Source of the DNA: an uncultured Eubacteriales bacterium
GTDB lineage: Bacteria; Bacillota; Clostridia; Oscillospirales; Acutalibacteraceae
Assembly (NCBI GenBank): GCA_934700635.1
Contig: CAKUXU010000021.1
Coordinates: 1-11,775, forward strand
Length of the DNA stretch: 11,775 bases
Direction of reading: 5' to 3'
The position numbers and the translations under genes were made by a program. Under the pieces are notes generated by a model, which was not told where the DNA came from, searched no databases, and saw only the letters and a program-made list of their open reading frames with translations. Every line of letters begins with the position of its first letter. The first letter of the stretch is position 1. Shown here one piece after another: positions 6,658 to 11,775 of this stretch.

Positions 6658-8586
6658 TTAGCTTAATTTACTTCCAGGTTTTATGGATGGATCTGCAAAC
6701 ATAACTGTAACTTTACCTTCGGAATCTTGAGAAGCAAGTATCATTCCGTGACTTTCTACTCCACAAAGTTTGACCGGTTTTAAATTTGCAACTAAAATTA
6801 CATTTTTTCCTTCCATTTCTTCGGGTGTATAATACTGTGATATTCCCGAAACAACAGTTCTTTCTTTTTCACCGTCATTAATTAAAAGTTTCAGTAATTT
6901 CTTGGATTTTTTTACTTTCTCACATGAAATAACATTTCCTACTATTAAATTAACTTTTGCAAAATCTTCTATATCTATATAATTATTTTTTTCTTCATTT
7001 TGTATCTTGTCATTATTTTCTTTCATGTTTTCGAGTTCCTCTATTTCCTTTTTCATGTCTATTCTGGGGAAAAGAGTGTTTCCTTTATTTATTTTTACTT
7101 GTGAAGGTAATATACCCCAATTTTTTGATTGCTCTAAAGTACACATTTCTTGTGATGCTCCTATTTCCTTTTGTATTTTTTGTGCTGTTTCCGGCATTAT
7201 AGGAGATATTAAAATTGAAATTATTCTTAGTGTTTCGCAAAGATTATAAAGTACTGCAGCAAGTCTTGAATGTTTTTCTTCACTTTTTCCCAATTTCCAT
7301 GGCATAGTTTCATCTATATATTTATTACATAACGAAATAATAAGCCATACGTCTGAAAGCGCAGAAGAAAATTTGAATTTTTCCATTTTAGATTCGTAGC
7401 TTTTAGCTAAACTTATAGTTACTGCTGCGAGTTCACTGTCGAGGACTCCTGGCTTTTGGGTTTCAGGTAGAGTAGAATTAAAGTATTTTTCTATCATTGC
7501 ACTTGTTCTTGAAACTAAATTTCCAAGGTCATTTGCAAGATCGAAATTAATACGTTTTATTAAAGCTTCATTTGTAAATAATCCGTCGAGCCCAAAAGAA
7601 AATTCTCTTAGTAAAAAATACCTTACTGCATCTGTTCCATAGCGTTTACAAAGTACTTTTGGATCAATTACATTTCCTTTTGATTTGGACATTTTAGTAC
7701 CATCTTCAAATAAAATCCATCCGTGACCGTAAATCTGTTTCGGAAGTGGTAAATCAAGTGCCATTAAAATTGCGGGCCAAATCACAACGTGAAATCTAAT
7801 TATTTCTTTTCCTACAAAATGTACATTGGCAGGCCAATATTTTTTAAAATCTTCATCATTGTCACTTAAGTATCCTTGAGCTGTAATGTAATTGGTTAAA
7901 GCGTCGAGCCAAACGTATACGACATGTTTTGGATCAAATGTTACAGGTATGCCCCATTTAAAACTTGTTCTGCTAACACATAAATCACTAAGACCCGATT
8001 TAACGAACTCTATCATTTCATTTTTACGACCTTCGGGTTGAACAAACTGAGAATGAGTTTCATAGTACTCTAAAAGGCGATCTGAATATTTTGAAAGTTT
8101 AAAGAAATAAGCTTCTTCTTCCGTCCATTTTACTTCTCTTCCGCAATCAGGACATTTTCCATCTTTTAAATCTTTGTCTGTAAAGAAAGCTTCGCAAGGA
8201 GTACAGTACCATCCAGAGTATTTATCTTTGTAAATATCTCCTTTTTCGTAAAGCTTATTAAATATTTTTTGCACTGCAGATTTATGGAATTGATCTGTTG
8301 TTCTGATAAATTTATCATATGAAATATTCATTTCAGCCCATACATCTTTGAATGACTTTTCTATTTCATCCACATACTCTTGCGGAGTTTTACCGCATTT
8401 TAAAGCATTTTGTTCAACTTTTTGACCATGTTCATCCATACCTGTTAAAAACATTACGTCATATCCTTGCATGCGTTTAAAACGAGCCATAGCATCAGCG
8501 GCGACATTACTGTAAGTATGACCTATATGTGGTTTACCGGAGGCATAATATATAGGTGTTGTAATATAAAAAGTATTTTTTTTCAT
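6658..8586 (-). CDS. metG: Methionyl-tRNA synthetase with C-terminal tRNA-binding domain
   Basis: This class I synthetase charges tRNA-Met, including the initiator tRNA. The 642-residue protein has the HIGH signature as PHIGHTYSN (residues 19-27) and KMSKS in DGTKMSKSKGN (about residue 300). A Cys4 zinc knuckle (CTPC and CPDC, about residues 126-145) lies in the connective region. The last 110 residues form an EMAP/Arc1-like OB fold (KVNLIVGNVISCEKVKKS... KPVKLCGVESHGMILAS) that aids dimerisation and tRNA binding. A Lys/Glu/Asn-rich linker (about 505-535) joins the two. The start is supported by AAGGAGAG at 8600-8593 and an extended -10 promoter upstream. It leads the metG-tatD-ispF operon; metG followed by tatD is a common order in Firmicutes. 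Confidence 0.98.
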   Translation of the reverse strand: MKKNTFYITTPIYYASGKPHIGHTYSNVAADAMARFKRMQGYDVMFLTGMDEHGQKVEQNALKCGKTPQEYVDEIEKSFKDVWAEMNISYDKFIRTTDQFHKSAVQKIFNKLYEKGDIYKDKYSGWYCTPCEAFFTDKDLKDGKCPDCGREVKWTEEEAYFFKLSKYSDRLLEYYETHSQFVQPEGRKNEMIEFVKSGLSDLCVSRTSFKWGIPVTFDPKHVVYVWLDALTNYITAQGYLSDNDEDFKKYWPANVHFVGKEIIRFHVVIWPAILMALDLPLPKQIYGHGWILFEDGTKMSKSKGNVIDPKVLCKRYGTDAVRYFLLREFSFGLDGLFTNEALIKRINFDLANDLGNLVSRTSAMIEKYFNSTLPETQKPGVLDSELAAVTISLAKSYESKMEKFKFSSALSDVWLIISLCNKYIDETMPWKLGKSEEKHSRLAAVLYNLCETLRIISILISPIMPETAQKIQKEIGASQEMCTLEQSKNWGILPSQVKINKGNTLFPRIDMKKEIEELENMKENNDKIQNEEKNNYIDIEDFAKVNLIVGNVISCEKVKKSKKLLKLLINDGEKERTVVSGISQYYTPEEMEGKNVILVANLKPVKLCGVESHGMILASQDSEGKVTVMFADPSIKPGSKLS

Positions 8587-8616
8587 TTTATACTCTCCTT
8601 TGATTTTTTATTTAAA

Positions 8617-8625
8617 ATTATACCA
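8617..8625 (-). promoter_or_regulatory. Extended -10 promoter of metG-tatD-ispF
   Basis: Read on the minus strand, TGGTATAAT spans 8625-8617, a consensus TATAAT with the extended TGn element. No -35 lies at the ideal distance; TTGATG (8648-8643) is 20 bases away. Initiation near 8610 would leave a leader of roughly 25 bases before the metG start. No T-box-like structure fits in that space. Confidence 0.65.
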
Positions 8626-8704
8626 TATATTTTTAAAAATATCATCAACTATATAAAAGGCAGTAATGTAGTTAAAAATCCAAAAAATGTAAAGTTGATT
8701 TTTT

Positions 8705-8734
8705 GTATAATTCGAAAGTTATAGGCAAATAATA
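8705..8734 (+). promoter_or_regulatory. Candidate sigma-G-like promoter of the Asn-rich mini-gene
   Basis: GTATA (8705-8709) and AATAATA (8728-8734) lie 18 bases apart. This fits the forespore sigma-G pattern described in Bacillus (gYATR, 18, cAtWmTA) at every position but the weakly conserved first C. A sigma-A alternative is TTGATT (8695-8700) with TTATAG (8719-8724) at 18 bases. The region is AT-rich, so a chance match is quite possible. The sigma-G option would leave a leader of only about 16 bases. Confidence 0.3.
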
Positions 8735-8756
8735 CTATCATGGAGGTGAGAAAGAT

Positions 8757-8885
8757 ATGAAAAACAATAACAACACAAACAACAATTCAAACAATGCAAA
8801 AAATCAAAACAATCAAAATAGCAATGCAAAAAATACTAACAATTCAAACAGCAACAACAGCAATCAAAAAAATTGCTCAAGATAG
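8757..8885 (+). CDS. Small asparagine-rich protein (42 residues), unknown function
   Basis: An open frame of 42 codons ending in TAG lies between the divergent metG and the convergent ispE. About half of its residues are Asn, with Ser, Gln, Lys, Ala and Thr making up most of the rest. There are no acidic or aromatic residues, and a single Cys lies three residues from the end (NCSR). Short words recur (NNSN and NAKN, twice each), also at the DNA level, which suggests local duplication. GGAGGTGAG (8742-8750) sits six bases before ATG, an excellent ribosome binding site. A two-way terminator follows 17 bases after the stop. Asn/Gln-rich small basic proteins include the gamma-type spore proteins of Firmicutes, but their A-T/S-E-F-A repeats are absent, so that link is only a suggestion. 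A soluble, disordered protein is expected. Confidence 0.65.
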   Translation: MKNNNNTNNNSNNAKNQNNQNSNAKNTNNSNSNNSNQKNCSR

Positions 8886-8902
8886 TTAGTATTTAAAAAA
8901 TT

Positions 8903-8947
8903 GAGAGTATTTTCTTCTTTCTTAACTTGAACTAAGAAAATACTCTC
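8903..8947. terminator. Two-way terminator between the Asn-rich mini-gene and ispE
   Basis: A 14-base perfect stem (8903-8916 with 8934-8947) encloses a 17-base loop. It is followed by TTTTTC on the plus strand, and by AATTTTTTAAAT on the minus strand. It starts four bases after the ispE stop and 17 bases after the stop of the Asn-rich gene, so both convergent transcripts can end here. Confidence 0.88.
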
Positions 8948-8951
8948 TTTT

Positions 8952-9827
8952 TCATATTATTTTTGCTCCATGATTTAAAGGAACACAAAGAAAAGAATTC
9001 GTATATTTTTTACTCATTTCTTCAAAACATTTTTTTGCTTGGGTTTCATCGAAAAAAATAGAATACACGGTTGGACCGCTTCCACTCATTAGTGCACAAG
9101 AAGCTTTTAAGTCCATAAATTCATTTTTAATTTCTTTTATTATATTTTTTTCTTTTATGATATTTTCAAATCTATTGAAAAGAAGCGGTATAATTTTTTG
9201 AGTGTTTGAAGTTGCTAAAACAGATTCCAAATTGTCAAAGTTTCTTATATTTTTAATTTCCATATTATCAGAAAGTTCATAAGCTTCACGGGTTGAAATT
9301 GAAATTTCAGGTTTGACCAAAACTAAAAAATAATTGTTTTTACTTGTTGGAATACTTTTTAATGTAGTGCCTGTCTTTGTAGCTCTTGCAGTTCCTCCTA
9401 AAATGCAAAAGGGTATGTCTGTTCCGACTTTCCCGCCTATTTCCATTAACTCGTTTAAACTTAAAATTTCTTCATACATACGGTTCAAAATTAAAAGAGT
9501 AGCGGCGCCGTCACTGCTACCTCCCGCAAGACCGGCGCTTTCAGGTATTTTCTTATTTATTTTAATTAAAATGCCTTCATGTTCTTTTTTTATTTTTTTA
9601 AAGAATAACTTAGCACATTTGTATGTTATATCTTCGGTATAAGGGTAGTTAACTTTTTTATTATAAGAAATTTCTATATCGTTTGTATTTGTTTTTTCTA
9701 TTATAATTTCGTCTGTAAGACTGATGGTTTGCATTATCATATCGAGATTATGGTAGCCGTCTTCATTTTTTGAAATTATTTCTAAGCCTAAATTTATTTT
9801 CGCAGGGGCTATTGCTTTAAATTTCAT
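8952..9827 (-). CDS. ispE: 4-diphosphocytidyl-2-C-methyl-D-erythritol kinase
   Basis: IspE phosphorylates CDP-methylerythritol with ATP, the step before IspF in the MEP pathway. It is a GHMP kinase: the N-terminal substrate motif APAKINLGLEI contains Lys10, the ATP-binding glycine loop PESAGLAGGSSDGAAT spans residues 95-110, the catalytic Asp137 lies in VGTDIPF, and the C-terminal MSGSGPTVYSIF motif is present. From ATG at 9827 the protein is 291 residues, close to the family norm. An in-frame ATG at 9860 would add 11 residues but has no ribosome binding site, while GAGG (9840-9837) precedes 9827. The start lies inside the end of the upstream phosphomutase gene (11-base overlap), so the two are probably translationally coupled. 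Confidence 0.97.
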   Translation of the reverse strand: MKFKAIAPAKINLGLEIISKNEDGYHNLDMIMQTISLTDEIIIEKTNTNDIEISYNKKVNYPYTEDITYKCAKLFFKKIKKEHEGILIKINKKIPESAGLAGGSSDGAATLLILNRMYEEILSLNELMEIGGKVGTDIPFCILGGTARATKTGTTLKSIPTSKNNYFLVLVKPEISISTREAYELSDNMEIKNIRNFDNLESVLATSNTQKIIPLLFNRFENIIKEKNIIKEIKNEFMDLKASCALMSGSGPTVYSIFFDETQAKKCFEEMSKKYTNSFLCVPLNHGAKII

Positions 9828-11514
9828 TTTGAGATTCCTCTTTTGAGTTTTCAAATTCATTTACTATGGTTTTAATAACATTTTCAAGTACTTCAAGTTT
9901 TTGTGAAAGTGATTTTTCATTTTTTTCATGAGCAAGAATATAAACTTTTAACTTTGGCTCGGTTCCTGAAGGTCTTATAACAACTTCATTTTCGTCCCCA
10001 AGATCAAAAGAAATTATTTCTGTTGAATATAAATGACTGTAATCTTTAATACCTTTAATTTCATAATCTCCTAAATATTTGGGAGTATTTGTTTTAAAGT
10101 TTGAAATAAATTTTTCGATTTTTTCTTTTGCTTTTGATCCAACAAACTCAAATCCTAAAGTTTTTTCTCCATAGTATCCGTATTTTGCATAAACTTTAGA
10201 AAGAGCTTCCATTAGTGTTAATCCATTATTTTTAAAGTAAGCAGTTGCTTCGCATATTAGGACTGCAGCTGAAATTGCGTCTTTGTCTCTGACGAAACTT
10301 TCACAAAGATATCCATTACTTTCTTCCATTGCAAATATAAAATAAGGTAGTTTATTTTCTTTTTCTAGTTTTGAAATTTCATTCGCAATATTTTTAAATC
10401 CCGTTGCAACTTCTATTAATGAACAGCCTTCTTTTTTAGCTATGGAATTAATTGTTTTGCTGCTGACTATTGTTTTTATAACAATAGGTCTTTTTGTAAA
10501 ATCTATAAATTCTTTTTTACGTTTAACGATATAATAAAAAAGTAAAATTCCTATTTGATTTCCAGAAAGAATGTCGTATTTTCCTCTGTTTCTTATACAA
10601 ACCCCTAAACGATCTGCATCGGGGTCTGTTGCTAAGATTAAATCAGCATTATTTTTTTTAGCAGCTTTAAGTGCATATTCAAACGCGGAAGGAAGCTCTG
10701 GATTGGGGTATGGACATGTTGTAAAGTTTCCGTCGGGATATTTTTGTTTTTGAACAACAGTCAAATTTTTTACACCTATTTTTTTTAGAGATTGGCAAAC
10801 AAAACACATTCCGCTGCCATTTAAAGGAGTATATATAACTTTTAATTTTGAAATATCTGTTGTATTAATTCTTTGAGTGGTTACCATTCTTAAATAATCT
10901 TCTGCTAAAGACTCATCCATAAAAGAAATTATTCCGGATGAAAGCCCGTCTTGAATTTTTATTTTTTTAATTCCTGAAAAAATATCGATTTTGGATATTT
11001 CTTCACAAATTTTTTCAGCGGTAATTTCTGTTATTTGAGCACCATCGGATCCATAACATTTATAGCCGTTATATTCTTTTGTGTTGTGACTTGCAGTTAT
11101 CATAATTCCAGCGCTGCATTTAAGATTTCTTACAGCAAAAGACAAAAAAGGAGTAGGTTCCAGTTTGCAAGTAATATAGACCTTTATATTGTTTGCAGCC
11201 ATTACTTCGGCAGAAGTATACGCAAATAATTTTGATTTGTTTCTTGAGTCGTATGAAATTGCCACAGAAGGATTTTTTGTTTTTTTAAGAAGGTATTGTG
11301 CAAGGCCCTGCGAGATTTTTCTTATAGTATAAATATTTAATCTGTTAGTGCCTGCACCCATAACAGCTCTTATACCAGCTGTTCCGAATTCTAAAAATTT
11401 ATTGAATCGATCGTATTTTTCATTTTCATTATCTTTTATTTTTAAAAGGTCTCTTTTAAGCTCTGGATTCGAAACCTCGGAAACCCATAAATCATATAAA
11501 TTTTCGATATTCAT
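9817..11514 (-). CDS. pgcA: Phosphoglucomutase/phosphomannomutase family enzyme (PgcA type)
   Basis: Alpha-phosphohexomutases of this long type interconvert glucose 1-phosphate and glucose 6-phosphate, supplying UDP-glucose for cell-surface polymers. The 565-residue length is close to Bacillus PgcA. All four domain motifs are present: FGTAGIRAVMGAGTNR (43-58), the phosphoserine loop TASHN with Ser142, the Mg-binding loop DPDAD with Asp297, Asp299 and Asp301, the sugar-binding EESNGYL (397-403), and the phosphate-binding RPSGTEP (514-520). The exact hexose preference cannot be read from this; phosphomannomutase or phosphopentomutase activity is possible. It starts with AGAGGA six to seven bases upstream, has its own promoter, and leads the operon with ispE. 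The metabolic link with ispE is not obvious. Confidence 0.93.
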   Translation of the reverse strand: MNIENLYDLWVSEVSNPELKRDLLKIKDNENEKYDRFNKFLEFGTAGIRAVMGAGTNRLNIYTIRKISQGLAQYLLKKTKNPSVAISYDSRNKSKLFAYTSAEVMAANNIKVYITCKLEPTPFLSFAVRNLKCSAGIMITASHNTKEYNGYKCYGSDGAQITEITAEKICEEISKIDIFSGIKKIKIQDGLSSGIISFMDESLAEDYLRMVTTQRINTTDISKLKVIYTPLNGSGMCFVCQSLKKIGVKNLTVVQKQKYPDGNFTTCPYPNPELPSAFEYALKAAKKNNADLILATDPDADRLGVCIRNRGKYDILSGNQIGILLFYYIVKRKKEFIDFTKRPIVIKTIVSSKTINSIAKKEGCSLIEVATGFKNIANEISKLEKENKLPYFIFAMEESNGYLCESFVRDKDAISAAVLICEATAYFKNNGLTLMEALSKVYAKYGYYGEKTLGFEFVGSKAKEKIEKFISNFKTNTPKYLGDYEIKGIKDYSHLYSTEIISFDLGDENEVVIRPSGTEPKLKVYILAHEKNEKSLSQKLEVLENVIKTIVNEFENSKEESQNEI

Positions 11515-11552
11515 TTATTTTCCTCTCATTTTTTGTTTACCGTTTTCAACTA

Positions 11553-11581
11553 AATATATCACATTTTGATCTGATATTCAA
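11553..11581 (-). promoter_or_regulatory. Sigma-A type promoter of pgcA-ispE
   Basis: On the minus strand TTGAAT (11581-11576) and TATATT (11558-11553) are separated by 17 bases. Initiation near 11546 would leave a leader of about 30 bases with GAGAGGA before the pgcA ATG. It lies just past the stop of the upstream peptidase gene, for which no terminator is visible, so read-through from that gene is also possible. Confidence 0.7.
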
Positions 11582-11591
11582 CATAACTGTA

Positions 11592-11775
11592 CTACATGAT
11601 TGACGACATATATAGAGATTTTTCGACTTTATTATAAATTGTTTCTAATTGTTCTTTTGGAAGCGGATTTTTCCCTTTGCCTATTTCTACTGTCAAAGCT
11701 GGTTTTTTGAATTTGCTTATAAACCAATCTTTGAAACCTCCTCCAACAGCTAAATTTTCTGGACTGCTTATTTCG
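11592..11775 (-). CDS. M14-family zinc carboxypeptidase-like enzyme, C-terminal part
   Basis: A minus-strand frame enters from the window edge (in frame from 11774) and runs 60 codons to TAG at 11594-11592. It contains GGGFKDWFI, then KKPALTVEIGKGKNPLP. A proline and a hydrophobic strand leading to E-[IV]-G-x-G-x-N-P-L-P is the end of the catalytic domain of M14 metallopeptidases, with the Glu as the general base. The closest known role in Firmicutes is gamma-D-glutamyl-diamino-acid peptidase acting on peptidoglycan peptides. Only the last quarter or less is seen, so N-terminal domains (LysM, signal peptide) cannot be assessed. Confidence 0.75.
   Translation of the reverse strand, partial: EISSPENLAVGGGFKDWFISKFKKPALTVEIGKGKNPLPKEQLETIYNKVEKSLYMSSIM

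Noticed and set aside
8587..8616. T-box or riboswitch before metG
   Set aside because: The predicted leader is only about 25 bases, too short for a T-box or SAM riboswitch, and no T-box core sequence was seen in the wider gap.
9828..9860. Longer ispE start at 9860
   Set aside because: The extra 11 residues lie before the conserved MKFKAIAPAKINL start, overlap the phosphomutase gene further, and have no ribosome binding site.

Overview
The window is AT-rich chromosomal DNA that reads as a low-GC Firmicute (Bacillota), most likely a member of the Clostridia. The evidence is the gene order rpsK-rpsD-rpoA-rplQ, an S4 protein with four N-terminal cysteines, strong Shine-Dalgarno sites (AGGAGG type), a K+-dependent type membrane pyrophosphatase, a long methionyl-tRNA synthetase with its own C-terminal tRNA-binding domain, and the MEP isoprenoid genes ispE and ispF. 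The genetic code looks standard: Trp is TGG, and TAA, TAG and TGA are all used as stops. The genus cannot be told from this window.

Plus strand, 1-2209: the end of the alpha ribosomal operon (rpsK tail, rpsD, rpoA, rplQ), closed by a long hairpin. 2293-4404: hppA, a membrane pyrophosphatase that probably exports Na+ (or Na+ and H+) using pyrophosphate made by biosynthesis. 4413-4848: a self-contained rpsO (S15) transcription unit with a clear sigma-A promoter, a leader that folds on paper into a three-way junction carrying the G-U/G-C motif that S15 recognises, and a terminator. 4871-5394: a monocistronic gene with its own promoter for a Nif11-type double-glycine RiPP/bacteriocin-like precursor. 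It has a 70-residue leader and a 65-residue Cys-free, Gly-rich hydrophobic core. No modification or export gene is next to it.

Minus strand, 8625 down to 5393: an operon metG-tatD-ispF. tatD is interrupted by one in-frame UGA where the family has Gly, which splits the metal site between two fragments. The tatD stop overlaps the ispF start (ATGA). Between metG and ispE, on the plus strand, lies a 42-codon Asn-rich mini-gene with a strong ribosome binding site and a sigma-G-like promoter match. Minus strand, 11581 down to 8903: a second operon, a phosphoglucomutase gene (pgcA type) overlapping ispE, with a good promoter and a shared two-way terminator. The far end, 11592-11775, holds the C-terminus of an M14 zinc carboxypeptidase-like enzyme on the minus strand.

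Most of the window is housekeeping: translation, transcription, energy coupling, isoprenoid precursors and sugar-phosphate metabolism. The points worth a second look are the orphan Nif11 precursor, the S15 leader, the broken tatD and the Asn-rich mini-protein. No intergenic gap is longer than about 170 bases. I saw no tRNA, rRNA, CRISPR array or insertion sequence.
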